Shown piece by piece: positions 7,745-15,564 of a stretch of DNA of 16,881 nucleotides. The stretch's first letter is position 1; each line of letters starts with the position of its first letter. Under the pieces are notes generated by a model. The model was not told where the DNA came from and did no database searches. It saw nothing but the letters and a program-made list of their open reading frames with translations. The translations under genes were made by a program, and so were the position numbers. The DNA is from Actinomycetota bacterium. Its GTDB lineage: Bacteria; Actinomycetota; Thermoleophilia; Solirubrobacterales; Solirubrobacteraceae. Location of the stretch: NCBI GenBank assembly GCA_005888335.1, contig VAWY01000175.1, forward strand, positions 1-16,881, written 5' to 3'.

Positions 7745-10168
7745 GTGGACCATCCGAACCCGGCACTCGACGATGCCGAGCGCCTCCGGCGAAGGCGCTC
7801 GCGGACGCTCGTGGGCCGATGGCACCCTCGCTGGCGCGGGCGTGCGCGGCTGGCCAACTCCCTGCACACGGCCAAACGCCTGCTGATCGGCTCGCCGCGC
7901 GCGACGCGCCAGCTGCGCGCGACCGAGCTGCCGAAGCTGCTCGCGCTGCCGGTCTTCTCGGCCGATCCGCTCTCGTCGGTCGCGTATGCGACCGAGCAGG
8001 CGATGATCGTGCTGTTCGCGGTCTCGATCTCCGGGCGCGACCTCATCCTGCCGCTGTCGGGAGCCGTCGCCGCTCTGCTGGCGATCGTGGTGCTGTCGTA
8101 TCGACAGACGGTCCGCGCGTACACGACGAGCGGCGGCGCGTACGCGGTGGCCAAGGACAACCTCGGTACCACGGCAGGCCTGACCGCGGCGGCGGCACTG
8201 CTGATCGACTACGTCCTGACCGTTGCCGTGTCGATCTCCGCCGGGGTGACCGCCATCACCTCGGCGTACGCGTCCCTGAGCTCACTCGCCGTACCGATGG
8301 CGGTCGGGTTCGTGGCGCTGCTCACGGTGGTCAACCTGCGCGGCGTGCGCGAGACGGGGCTGGCGTTCGCCGCGCCGACCTACGCGTTCGTGGCAGTCGT
8401 ATTGCTGACCATCGTCGCCGGGCTCGTCCAGTGCACCGGTCACTGCCCGCATGCTGCTGTGCCTCACCCCAGGTCGATCGGACCGGCCGGCGCGACGATC
8501 GGGATCTTCGTGCTCCTCCACGCGTTCGCTTCGGGCTCGACGGCGCTGACCGGCATCGAAGCGATCTCAAACGGGGTCGGTGCGTTCCGCCGACCGAAGG
8601 GCGCCAACGCCGCCAGGACGCTGGGTGCCATGGGCGTGATCGCGATCGTGCTGTTCAGCGGCGTCTCGTTCCTCGCCGTGCAGGTCAACGCCGCACCGAG
8701 CGCTTCGGTCTCCGTGCTGTCGGAGGTCGCGAGAGCGATCTTCCCCACGGGAGCGATTTTCCCCGGCGCGCTGTTCTACGCGGTGCAGCTGCTCACCTTC
8801 GCAATCCTCATCCTCGCCGCCAACAGCGCGTTCCAAGGCTTCCCGCGGCTGGCCAGCCTGCTCGCGCGCGATCGCTTCCTGCCGCGCGAGTTCGGCGACC
8901 TGGGCGACCGGCTCGTCTACTCCAACGGCGCCATCGTCCTCGCCGCGTCGGCCGTCGCGCTCGTGATCGCGTTCAGCGCCAACGTCGAGCGCTTGATCCA
9001 GCTCTACGTCGTCGGGGTCTTCTGCGCCTTCACGCTCTCGCAGGCCGGCATGGTGCGCTACTGGCGGCGAACGCGTGGGCGCGAGCTGCCCGGCGTACCG
9101 GCAGGCACGCGGCCGAGCTGGAGACGGGCGCTCGCGATCAACGCGCTCGGCGCCGGCGCCACGGGCTTCGTAACGGCCGTCGTCATCACCACCAAGTTCC
9201 TGCACGGGGCATGGGTCGTCGTGGCCGCGATCCCGCTCATCGTCGTCGGGCTACGACGCCTTCACGGGCGCTATCGGACGATCGAGGCGGAGCTTCGGCG
9301 CGGCGCCGTAGAGCCGCTCGACGAGCCCGTGCACAACATGGTCGTGCTCTACGTCCCGGACGTCGATCCCGCCAGCCATGAAGCGCTCGCCTACGTGCGC
9401 CACCTCGACCAGGACGCCATCCACGCCATCCACGTGGCCGGACACGGCACCGCCCGCGACGTGCGGGCGGAGTGGAAGCGACTGGGCGACCCGCATGAGC
9501 TCACCGTCCTCGAGACCGACGGTCGCGACCCCGTCGCGACCGTGATCGACCACGTCGACGCGCTCGAGCGTCCCGATGGCGCGCACTTCGTCACCGTCGT
9601 GATCCCGGAGCTGATGCGCAAACCGTCGCTCGCGCAGCCGTTGCGCCATCAGCCGGCGCTCGAGCTCAAGCTGCGCCTGCTGACAGAGCCCGGCGTGGTC
9701 GTCGCCGACGTGCCGGTCCTCGCCGAGCCCGGCGCCGCGCCGCTCGCGCCCGAGCGCATCGACCCGCAAGCCAGCGCCGCCTTCGTGATCGTCTCCGCCG
9801 TCGACGACGCGACCGTCAACGCCGTCAACTACGCCCGCGCGCTGCACTCCTTCCCCACCCGCGCGCTCTTCTTCGCGTTGCACCCCGAGGCGACCGAAGG
9901 GATCCAGGAAGCGTGGGAACGCCGCAACCTGCCGATCTCACTCGAGGTCGTCGAATGTCCCTTCCGCGAGCTGGCCAACCCGCTGCTCGACACGCTGACG
10001 CCCATCACACGTCAGAAAAACGCGATCGCCGCGGTCATCCTGCCCGAGCCGATCCTCGGCGGACCGGTTCGCAGCATCGTGCAGAACCGCACGGCGCTGT
10101 ACCTGCGATGGCTGCTTGTCTTCGAGCCGCACGTCGTGCTGAGCTCCGTGCCCTATCGGATTCGCTGA
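7745..10168 (+). CDS. kimA: KimA-like potassium importer (APC/KUP superfamily) with tandem C-terminal USP-like domains
   Basis: An 807-residue membrane transporter. The N-terminal ~45 residues are Arg-rich and probably cytosolic. The membrane domain, ~55-510, has about twelve segments and matches the Bacillus subtilis KimA family: SADPLSSVAYATEQ at 72-85 (containing the Asp I recall as K+-coordinating), TTSGGAYAVAKDNLG, IDYVLTVAVSISAGVTAITS, and ALTGIEAISNGVGAFRRP. KimA imports K+ and is inhibited by c-di-AMP in Bacillus. The family's usual length is ~600 residues; the excess here is the N-terminal extension and a second soluble domain. Units at ~532-665 and ~679-807 both end in a hydrophobic TAL/PAL..L.LL...V..VPY-like sequence, so the domain looks duplicated. 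The GTG at 7745 is preceded by GGGTGGAA, a poor and close ribosome binding site. Older annotations would call this an amino acid permease. Confidence 0.88.
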   Translation: MDHPNPALDDAERLRRRRSRTLVGRWHPRWRGRARLANSLHTAKRLLIGSPRATRQLRATELPKLLALPVFSADPLSSVAYATEQAMIVLFAVSISGRDLILPLSGAVAALLAIVVLSYRQTVRAYTTSGGAYAVAKDNLGTTAGLTAAAALLIDYVLTVAVSISAGVTAITSAYASLSSLAVPMAVGFVALLTVVNLRGVRETGLAFAAPTYAFVAVVLLTIVAGLVQCTGHCPHAAVPHPRSIGPAGATIGIFVLLHAFASGSTALTGIEAISNGVGAFRRPKGANAARTLGAMGVIAIVLFSGVSFLAVQVNAAPSASVSVLSEVARAIFPTGAIFPGALFYAVQLLTFAILILAANSAFQGFPRLASLLARDRFLPREFGDLGDRLVYSNGAIVLAASAVALVIAFSANVERLIQLYVVGVFCAFTLSQAGMVRYWRRTRGRELPGVPAGTRPSWRRALAINALGAGATGFVTAVVITTKFLHGAWVVVAAIPLIVVGLRRLHGRYRTIEAELRRGAVEPLDEPVHNMVVLYVPDVDPASHEALAYVRHLDQDAIHAIHVAGHGTARDVRAEWKRLGDPHELTVLETDGRDPVATVIDHVDALERPDGAHFVTVVIPELMRKPSLAQPLRHQPALELKLRLLTEPGVVVADVPVLAEPGAAPLAPERIDPQASAAFVIVSAVDDATVNAVNYARALHSFPTRALFFALHPEATEGIQEAWERRNLPISLEVVECPFRELANPLLDTLTPITRQKNAIAAVILPEPILGGPVRSIVQNRTALYLRWLLVFEPHVVLSSVPYRIR

Positions 10169-10199
10169 CCTCGAGTTGGCAGGCGCCCGGTGTGGGCGG

Positions 10200-10328
10200 T
10201 CATCCCTCGCGCTCGGCGACCTTCTCGACCGCTTCTCGAGAGGGATGCTCCGGAGGAAGATCGTGCGGCTCGACGTCGGTGTGAGACTCACCCGAAGCGC
10301 CGAGCGGCGCTTCCTCGTCGCTGACCAT
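10200..10328 (-). CDS. Small acidic hypothetical protein
   Basis: A 42-residue reading frame starting at ATG 10328. It is rich in Asp/Glu with a DLPPEHPSREAVEKVAE segment that looks like a real, charged, partly helical protein rather than random high-GC sequence (no Arg/Ala/Gly monotony). I recognise the general style of short acidic actinobacterial proteins but no named family. It faces the end of the KimA-like gene and is divergent from the methyltransferase fusion. No clear ribosome binding site is seen. The remaining 10329-10519 holds nothing else I can support. Confidence 0.42.
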   Translation of the reverse strand: MVSDEEAPLGASGESHTDVEPHDLPPEHPSREAVEKVAEREG

Positions 10329-10519
10329 CGTGGGGAATGCGTCTCGCGCGTCGTCCTCAACGGTATGGACGCAAGCACCGCCGCCGCCCCGCCGGCTCGG
10401 GTCAGCGCGTGGTGCTCTGGAGCGGGGAGCGATGCGTCGCTCGCGGCGCGGCCCGGGTCCGCGTGCGCCGTCGCGGCGATCCTCGCCGCGACGGGCCAAG
10501 TACCTGGATACTCCGCGCC

Positions 10520-12199
10520 GTGGACCTGGCCTGCCGTATCTGCTCTGGGCAGCTGCGCCCGTGGTTGGCCGGCGGCGCGGTGCCTGTCACGCCCGACGCG
10601 CTGGCGCCCTCCCGCCACGAGCCCCGGCGCCACGGCGAGCTGCTCGCGTGCGTGGAGTGCGGCGCGGTCCAGCAGCCGACGCTGCCCCCGCATCCTGAGC
10701 TGGTCGAGCTCTACCGCGAGATGGCCGACGACGCCTACCTCGCTGAGGAGACGGGCCGGCGTGCGACGGCGGGGCGGCTCCTGGACCGCATCGGCGCGTT
10801 CGTGCCGTCCGGGCGCCTGCTCGACATCGGCTGCGGTCACGGCCTGCTGCTCGACGAGGCGCGCCGGCGCGGCTACGACGCCGTCGGGCTCGAGCTGTCC
10901 CGCGCGGCCGCCCGCCACGCGCGCGAGGTCCTGAGCCTGGAGGTTCGCGAGATCACGCTCGAGGGCTTCGAGGACCCCGGCGGCTTCGACGTCGTCGTGC
11001 TCGCCGACGTCCTCGAGCATCTCGACGACCCGATCGCCGGGCTCGAGCGCTGCATCGCGCTGCTGCGCCAGGGCGGCGTGCTCTGCGTCGTGACGCCTGA
11101 CCCGTCATCGCTGCCGGCGCGCCTCGCGGGCGGGCGGTGGTGGGGCTATCTCCCGGCGCACACCGTCGTGCTTCCGCGCCGAACGCTGGCCGAGCTCCTG
11201 CGCACGCGCGGCCTGGTGATCTCGACCGAGGTCGCCCTCGTGCGCAGCTTCTCGGCGCGGCGCTGGGTGGGCGGTCTGGCCGAGCGCCTCGGCCCGGCCG
11301 GCGCCCCGCTGCTCGCGGTCGCGGCGCGCATCCCCGAGCGCCTGTCGCTGAGCCTGTCGCTCGGCGACGAGCGCGTCGTGCTCGCCCACCGCACGCCCGT
11401 CCGGCGGGCGGCCCGCCCGCTCGTCCGCGACCGCGGTGGGCCGGCGAAGGTCCACGTCGTCCTCCCGGCCTACCGCGCGGCCCGAACGATCCCCGACGTC
11501 GTGCGCGGGCTGCCCGCCGACGCCGTGGACGCGGCGCTCCTCGTCGACGACGGGAGCCCGGATGCGACGGAGGCGGTCGCTCTCGCGCACGGTCTCGACG
11601 TCGTGCGCCACCCGGTCAACCGCGGTTACGGCGCCTCGCAGAAGACCGGCTACGCCCGCGCGCTGCTCGATGGGGCGGACGTCGTCGCGATGGTCCACGC
11701 CGACAACCAGTACGACCCGGCGCTCGTCCCGGCGATGGTGGCGCCGATCCTGGCCGGCGAGGCCGACATGGTCATCGGCTCGCGGCTGCTGCGCCATCGC
11801 GCCGTCGCCGAGGGCATGCCGCGCTGGAAGTGGCTCGGCAACCGGCTGCTGACCGGCATCGAGAACCGCGTCTTCGGCGCGCAGCTGTCGGAGTACCACA
11901 CGGGCTACCGGGCGTTCTCCGCGGACCTCCTGCGTTCGATCCCCTACCTGCGCAACTCCGACGAGTTCGTCTTCGACCAGCAGATCTTCGCGCAGGTCAT
12001 CGGGCGCGGCGCGCGGATCGTCGAGGTCCCCATCCCGACGCGGTACTTCCGCGAGGCCTCGAGCGTCGGCGTCGCGACGAGCGTCCGCTACGGCCTGCGC
12101 ACGCTGGCCGTCCTCGCGCGCTTCGTGCTCGACCGCCGGCGCCGGACGTGGGCGCTGCTGCGCCGTCCCGCCTCCGACGCGCAGGCGCGAGGTGTCTAG
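10520..12199 (+). CDS. Methyltransferase / family 2 glycosyltransferase fusion
   Basis: A 559-residue fusion. Residues 1-50 hold a zinc-binding pair, C5-x2-C8 and C44-x2-C47, as seen before sugar C-methyltransferases. Residues ~55-300 are a class I SAM methyltransferase: motif I LLDIGCGHG at ~100-108 and DVVVLADVLEHLDD near 160. Residues ~310-540 are a GT2 domain of dolichyl/polyprenyl-phosphate sugar synthase type: VVLPAYRAA, LLVDDGSPDAT, NRGYGASQKTGYA, HADNQYDP as metal-binding motif, GSRLL and SEYHTGYRAFS. It probably transfers a sugar to a polyprenyl phosphate and methylates a related intermediate, supplying the GT-C enzyme encoded next, whose start overlaps this stop by 8 bases. GTG 10520 is chosen because the zinc motif begins immediately after; the open frame reaches back to 10337 but that part is Arg-rich noise. 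No Shine-Dalgarno is evident. Confidence 0.85.
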   Translation: MDLACRICSGQLRPWLAGGAVPVTPDALAPSRHEPRRHGELLACVECGAVQQPTLPPHPELVELYREMADDAYLAEETGRRATAGRLLDRIGAFVPSGRLLDIGCGHGLLLDEARRRGYDAVGLELSRAAARHAREVLSLEVREITLEGFEDPGGFDVVVLADVLEHLDDPIAGLERCIALLRQGGVLCVVTPDPSSLPARLAGGRWWGYLPAHTVVLPRRTLAELLRTRGLVISTEVALVRSFSARRWVGGLAERLGPAGAPLLAVAARIPERLSLSLSLGDERVVLAHRTPVRRAARPLVRDRGGPAKVHVVLPAYRAARTIPDVVRGLPADAVDAALLVDDGSPDATEAVALAHGLDVVRHPVNRGYGASQKTGYARALLDGADVVAMVHADNQYDPALVPAMVAPILAGEADMVIGSRLLRHRAVAEGMPRWKWLGNRLLTGIENRVFGAQLSEYHTGYRAFSADLLRSIPYLRNSDEFVFDQQIFAQVIGRGARIVEVPIPTRYFREASSVGVATSVRYGLRTLAVLARFVLDRRRRTWALLRRPASDAQARGV

Positions 12200-13598
12200 C
12201 GGCCGGGCCGGCCTCGCCTGGGGGGGCGCCTGCCTGCTGGTCGTCGCGCTCGCGCTCGTCCTCCGGCTCGCATATCTCGATGCGACGCCCGGCCACGTGC
12301 TCCGGTACGACGAGCACGACTACGACGGCCACGCGGTCTCGATCGCGGCGGGCCACGGCTTCTCGGACACGCTCGCGCACGGTCGCCCGACGGCCTTCCG
12401 CCCGCCCGGCTACCCGTACCTCCTGGCCGGCGTCTACCGCGTCGCGGGCGTCGATCGCGCCGCGGTCGCCGAGCGCGTCCGCGTCGCGCGAGTGGCTCAG
12501 GCCGTTATCGGGACGCTCGCCGTCGCGCTGATCGGGCTGCTCGCCGCGCAGCTGTGGGGCCGGACGGAGGGCCTCACCGCGATGGCGCTCGGCGCGGTCT
12601 ACGTGCCGCTCATCACCGTCGGCGGCGCGGTAATGTCCGAGCCGCTGTTCGTCGTGCTCGCGCTCGCGGCGCTGTGCGCGGCGGTGCAGCACCGCCGCTC
12701 GGCTCATCGCTGGCGCTGGCTTGTGCTCGTCGGCGCGCTCGGCGGCCTGGCGGTCCTCACGCGCGCCAACGGCGTGGTGCTCCTGCCGGCGCTCGCGCTG
12801 GCGGTCTGGGGCGGCAGCGAGCGCGCCCGCGGCCACGCGCCGGGGCGCTTCACGCGCACGGCCCTCGTCCCGCCAGCGTTGCTCGTCGCGATCGCGCTCG
12901 TCGTCGTGTCGCCGTGGACGATCCGCAACGCCGTCGTGCTGCACAGCTTCGTCCCCGTGTCGACCCAGCTGGGGTCGGCGCTCGCGGGGACCTACAACGA
13001 CCAGGCGCGCGGCGACCGCGGCGCCTGGCGCAGCATCCGCCACGTCCCTGCCTTCGCGCAACTGTGGCGCCGCGTCGCCACGACGCCCGAGCCCGAGGTC
13101 GAGCGCGAGCTGCGGGCCGCGTCGCTGCACTACATCCGCCGCCATCCCGCCTACGTGGCGGAGGTCGGCTTCTGGAATACCGTGCGCCTGCTCGACCTTG
13201 CCGGTCTGAAGCGCTCGCGCGCGACGGCGGCCACGATCGGCATCGACGAACGCTGGGCGGACGCCGGCGTGACGTGCTTCTGGCTCTTCGCGGCGCTCGC
13301 CCTGGGCGGCGCGCTGACCGCCCGGGCGCGGCGCACGCCGCTGTTCGTCTGGGCCGTCCCCGCGCTCCTGACCCTGAGCGTCGTCTTCCTCGTCGTGGAG
13401 ACGCCGCGCTATCGCACGGCGGTCGACCCGTTCGTGGTGCTGCTCGCAGCGCTTCCGGTCAGCGCCGCCGCGAGACGATTGGCCACGCATCGGCGACGCA
13501 CCGTGCACCACGCACCAGCGTCCGCGCAGATCCCCCAGGGAACGCAGCTCGACGACCCGACGGCGACGCCGCTGAACCGTTCGGTGCCGGTCGACTGA
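12192..13598 (+). CDS. GT-C membrane glycosyltransferase (ArnT/PMT_2-like)
   Basis: A 468-residue integral membrane protein of the ArnT/dolichyl-phosphate-mannose mannosyltransferase fold. A first membrane helix (residues ~8-30) is followed by a periplasmic loop with RYDEHDYDGHA, where Asp40-Glu41 is the expected catalytic acidic pair, and then FRPPGYPYLLAGVYR, typical of this superfamily. Eight to ten further hydrophobic segments follow, and the C-terminal ~45 residues are polar and His/Arg-rich. It should use a polyprenyl-phosphate sugar to glycosylate a lipid, glycan or protein outside the membrane. The GTG at 12192 overlaps the end of the methyltransferase-GT2 fusion by 8 bases, so the two are co-translated and probably act as donor maker and transferase. 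The acceptor is unknown. Confidence 0.83.
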   Translation: MSSGRAGLAWGGACLLVVALALVLRLAYLDATPGHVLRYDEHDYDGHAVSIAAGHGFSDTLAHGRPTAFRPPGYPYLLAGVYRVAGVDRAAVAERVRVARVAQAVIGTLAVALIGLLAAQLWGRTEGLTAMALGAVYVPLITVGGAVMSEPLFVVLALAALCAAVQHRRSAHRWRWLVLVGALGGLAVLTRANGVVLLPALALAVWGGSERARGHAPGRFTRTALVPPALLVAIALVVVSPWTIRNAVVLHSFVPVSTQLGSALAGTYNDQARGDRGAWRSIRHVPAFAQLWRRVATTPEPEVERELRAASLHYIRRHPAYVAEVGFWNTVRLLDLAGLKRSRATAATIGIDERWADAGVTCFWLFAALALGGALTARARRTPLFVWAVPALLTLSVVFLVVETPRYRTAVDPFVVLLAALPVSAAARRLATHRRRTVHHAPASAQIPQGTQLDDPTATPLNRSVPVD

Positions 13599-13629
13599 CC
13601 ACGTCCGCTCGTTGCGGGTACCCCATCCC

Positions 13630-13779
13630 GTGACCACGAGCGGGCGAGCGGCAGAGCTGGAATCCACCTTGCGCAAGGTCGTCCCAGCGCTCCGCGACGC
13701 CGGGATGCCCTTCCTGCTCGCCGGCAGCGCCGCCTGCTATGCGTACGGCGGTCCCGCCGGTGGGCCAGGTGGCGCATGA
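13630..13779 (+). pseudogene. 5' fragment of a nucleotidyltransferase-like gene
   Basis: GTG at 13630 opens a 49-codon frame whose first ~42 residues look like the start of a small nucleotidyltransferase-fold protein: VVPALRDAGMPFLLAGSAAC, then YAYGGP. In the family this is followed by an Asp-x-Asp metal site, which is missing here. After the GGP the frame continues as PGGA and stops, where the opposite strand begins to encode a different gene fragment. The recombination breakpoint is therefore close to 13755-13765. Confidence 0.55.
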
Positions 13780-13835
13780 GCTCGAGGACCCCCGGGGGGC
13801 GTCTTGCGCGAACCGATCCCGGCGTAGGCCTTCAC
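13757..13835 (-). pseudogene. 5' fragment of a SLOG/DprA-like family gene, frameshifted
   Basis: Reading leftward from GTG 13835 gives KAYAGIGSRKTPP and then, after a one-base shift at the C/G run 13791-13800, VLELMRHLAHRR. This is the signature opening of a Rossmann-like SLOG/DprA-related family (YAGIGSR.TP...LELM..LA..L). Only about 26 residues remain before the nucleotidyltransferase fragment takes over on the other strand. The fragment is joined directly to the SDR N-terminal remnant on its other side. Function is gone in this copy. Confidence 0.45.
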
Positions 13836-13844
13836 CGGCGCGGC

Positions 13845-13946
13845 GCTCGCGCCCGCCGCGACGAGCGACTCGGCGATCGCCAGCCCGATGCCGCGGGAGG
13901 CGCCGGTGACGATCGCGGTGCGGCCGCTGAGATCCGGGGTCGCCAT
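13845..13946 (-). pseudogene. N-terminal remnant of a short-chain dehydrogenase
   Basis: ATG 13946 begins one base after the stop of the acyl-CoA dehydrogenase. It encodes 34 residues of an SDR, LSGRTAIVTGASRGIGLAIA with the intact cofactor-binding TGASRGIG, ending near AAGAS. After that the frame enters the SLOG-like fragment. The catalytic Ser/Tyr/Lys part is absent. A matching C-terminal SDR fragment lies in the same orientation at 7488-7607. Confidence 0.75.
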
Positions 13947-13947
13947 G

Positions 13948-15201
13948 TCAGCCCGCCACAGCGCTCGCGGCCCGCGCGCCGTTGGCCGCGCCGTCCGCCT
14001 CCCAGCGGCGCAGCTCGCGCTGGGCGATCGTGCGCTTGTGCACCTCGTCGGGGCCGTCGGCCAGGCGCAGCGTGCGCTGGTGGGCGTACATCGAGGCGAG
14101 CGGGAAGTCGTCGCTGACGCCGCCGCCGCCGTGGACCTGGATCGCGCGGTCGATGACCTTCAGCGCGACCTGCGGCGCGGCGACCTTGATCGCCGCGATC
14201 TCCACGCGCGCGTGGCGGTTGCCGACGGTGTCCATCAACCAGGCGGTCTTCATCGTCAGCAGCCGGACCATCTCGAGCTCGATGCGCGACTCGGCGATCC
14301 AGTCCTGGACGTTGGAGCGGCTCGCGACGGGCTGGCCGAAGGTCACGCGCGACTGCGCGCGCTTGCACATCAGCTCGAGCGCGCGCTCGGCCATGCCGAT
14401 CGAGCGCATGCAGTGGTGGATGCGGCCCGGGCCCAGGCGGGCCTGGCTGATCATGAACCCGTCGCCCTCGCCGGCCAGCAGCGCCGAGACCGGGACGCGC
14501 GCGTCCTCGAAGGTCACCTCGGCGTGGCCCTCGCGGTCCTGGTAGCCGAAGACCGGCAACCCACGCACCACGGTCACGCCGGGCGTCTCGAGCGGCACCA
14601 CGAGCATGCTCTGCTGGCGGTGCGGCGGTCCCTCGGGGTTGGTCTTGCCCATGACGATCAGCACGCGGCAGTTGGCGTGCAGGGCGTTGGACGTCCACCA
14701 CTTGCGGCCGTTGAGCACGTACTCGTCGCCGTCGCGCTCGATGCGCATCTCGATGTTCGTCGCGTCCGAGCTGGCGACGTCGGGCTCGGTCATCGCGAAG
14801 GCCGAGCGGATCTCGCCGTCGAGCAGCGGGCGCAGCCAGCGCTCCTTGTGCTCCTCGGTGCCGAACAGCGTGAGCACCTCCATGTTGCCGGTGTCGGGCG
14901 CGCTGCAGTTCGTCGCCTCCGGCGCGAGGTGCGCGCTGCGGCCCATGATCTCGGCCAGCGGCGCGTACTCGGCGTTGGTCAGCCCGGGACCCCACTCCTC
15001 GTGGGGATGAAAGAGGTTCCACAGCCCGCGGCGGTGGGCTTCCTCCTTGAGCTCCTCGAGGATCGGCGGGTGAAAGTGCGGGTCACCCGACGCGCGCATC
15101 TGCTCCTCGTAAACCGCCTCGGCGGGGTAGATGCGCTCGTCCATGAACGCGGTCAGGCGCTCCTGGTAGTCCTTGCAGCGGTCGGTCAGCTCGAAGTCCA
15201 T
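13948..15201 (-). CDS. Acyl-CoA dehydrogenase, ACAD10/11-like
   Basis: A 417-residue FAD enzyme that should introduce an alpha-beta double bond into an acyl-CoA. Visible: the central flavin/substrate segment [17 protein letters not shown] followed by [26 protein letters not shown] in the helical domain, and a C-terminal [14 protein letters not shown] then [16 protein letters not shown]. The LADGPDEVH sequence is characteristic of the ACAD10/ACAD11-type branch, whose members often handle branched, hydroxylated or long substrates. ATG 15201 has a good Shine-Dalgarno (AAGGAGA about 10 bases upstream). One base after its stop begins an SDR fragment, so an ACAD-SDR pair once existed. It follows a truncated permease by 41 bases. 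Confidence 0.92.
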   Translation of the reverse strand: MDFELTDRCKDYQERLTAFMDERIYPAEAVYEEQMRASGDPHFHPPILEELKEEAHRRGLWNLFHPHEEWGPGLTNAEYAPLAEIMGRSAHLAPEATNCSAPDTGNMEVLTLFGTEEHKERWLRPLLDGEIRSAFAMTEPDVASSDATNIEMRIERDGDEYVLNGRKWWTSNALHANCRVLIVMGKTNPEGPPHRQQSMLVVPLETPGVTVVRGLPVFGYQDREGHAEVTFEDARVPVSALLAGEGDGFMISQARLGPGRIHHCMRSIGMAERALELMCKRAQSRVTFGQPVASRSNVQDWIAESRIELEMVRLLTMKTAWLMDTVGNRHARVEIAAIKVAAPQVALKVIDRAIQVHGGGGVSDDFPLASMYAHQRTLRLADGPDEVHKRTIAQRELRRWEADGAANGARAASAVAG

Positions 15202-15242
15202 GGTGCTTTCGTCTCCTTAGGTCGTTGGTCGGGAAAGGCTGG

Positions 15243-15478
15243 TCAGACGGCGGCGCGACGTCGCGCCAGCGCCCCCACGCCGACGCCGACGATCAGCAGG
15301 GCGCCCTGGAACAGGTACTGCCAGTACGTGCTCAGCCCGATCAGGGCGATGGCGTTGAAGCCGACGGCCACGGTGAGCACGCCGACGAGCGTTCCGGCGA
15401 TGTGGAACCGGCCGTCGCGCAGGACGGCCGAGCCGAAGAACACCGCCGCGTAGCCGCTCAGCAGGTACGAAGCTCCAT
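15243..15478 (-). pseudogene. C-terminal fragment of a sugar-type ABC transporter permease with an intact translation start
   Basis: The frame encodes ASYLLSGYAAVFFGSAVLRD, a GRFHIAGTLVG segment, and two hydrophobic helices ending in Arg-rich LARRRAAV. This matches the last ~75 residues of RbsC-type permeases (usual length ~320), so about three quarters of the gene is gone. A strong ribosome binding site (AAGGAGGA) and ATG at 15478 lie just upstream, but the ATG is one base out of frame with the permease part and meets a stop after six codons. One inserted base would give a 78-residue two-helix protein. The only in-frame start seen is GTG 15443. Confidence 0.65.
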
Positions 15479-15564
15479 CACTCTCTCCTCCTTCGATGTT
15501 GAACTCAATATCAAGTTTGACGTGCGGTTTGACGCGATCGTGGGGGGACTCGGTTCTCGGGGAG
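15479..15564 (-). promoter_or_regulatory. Promoter/operator region upstream of the permease remnant
   Basis: This is the only clearly AT-richer stretch of the right half. It contains the palindromic AACTCAATATCAAGTT at 15502-15517 (AACT-2-ATAT-2-AGTT) and, nearer the gene, the Shine-Dalgarno at about 15485-15492. Such a palindrome is typical of TetR-family repressor sites in fatty-acid-type catabolic operons. It probably drives, or drove, the permease-ACAD-SDR transcription unit leftward. Confidence 0.45.

Larger units (their letters stand above)
7608..13844. other. Putative inserted or replaced segment (genomic island) within an SDR gene
   Basis: This block of about 6.2 kb lies between the two ends of an SDR gene, N-terminus at 13845-13946 and C-terminus at 7488-7607, both on the minus strand. 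Its main genes (transporter, methyltransferase-glycosyltransferase, GT-C enzyme, nucleotidyltransferase fragment) are on the plus strand, while neighbours on both sides are on the minus strand. The right end is a patchwork of clipped genes. About 180 SDR residues are missing, so it is not a clean insertion. I saw no integrase, transposase or obvious target-site duplication at the edges, which are known only to within tens of bases. Confidence 0.5.

Noticed and set aside
11997..13676. Minus-strand open frame of ~559 codons opposite the GT-C gene
   Set aside because: Extremely Arg-rich, no domain; shadow of the GT-C and end of the fusion gene in high-GC DNA.
7600..13860. Insertion sequence or integrative element ends flanking the block
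   Set aside because: No terminal inverted repeats, target duplication, tRNA site, transposase or integrase gene was found on inspection.
13888..15453. Plus-strand open frame of ~521 codons opposite the acyl-CoA dehydrogenase
   Set aside because: Composition is typical of antisense noise and the opposite strand carries a complete ACAD with a ribosome binding site.
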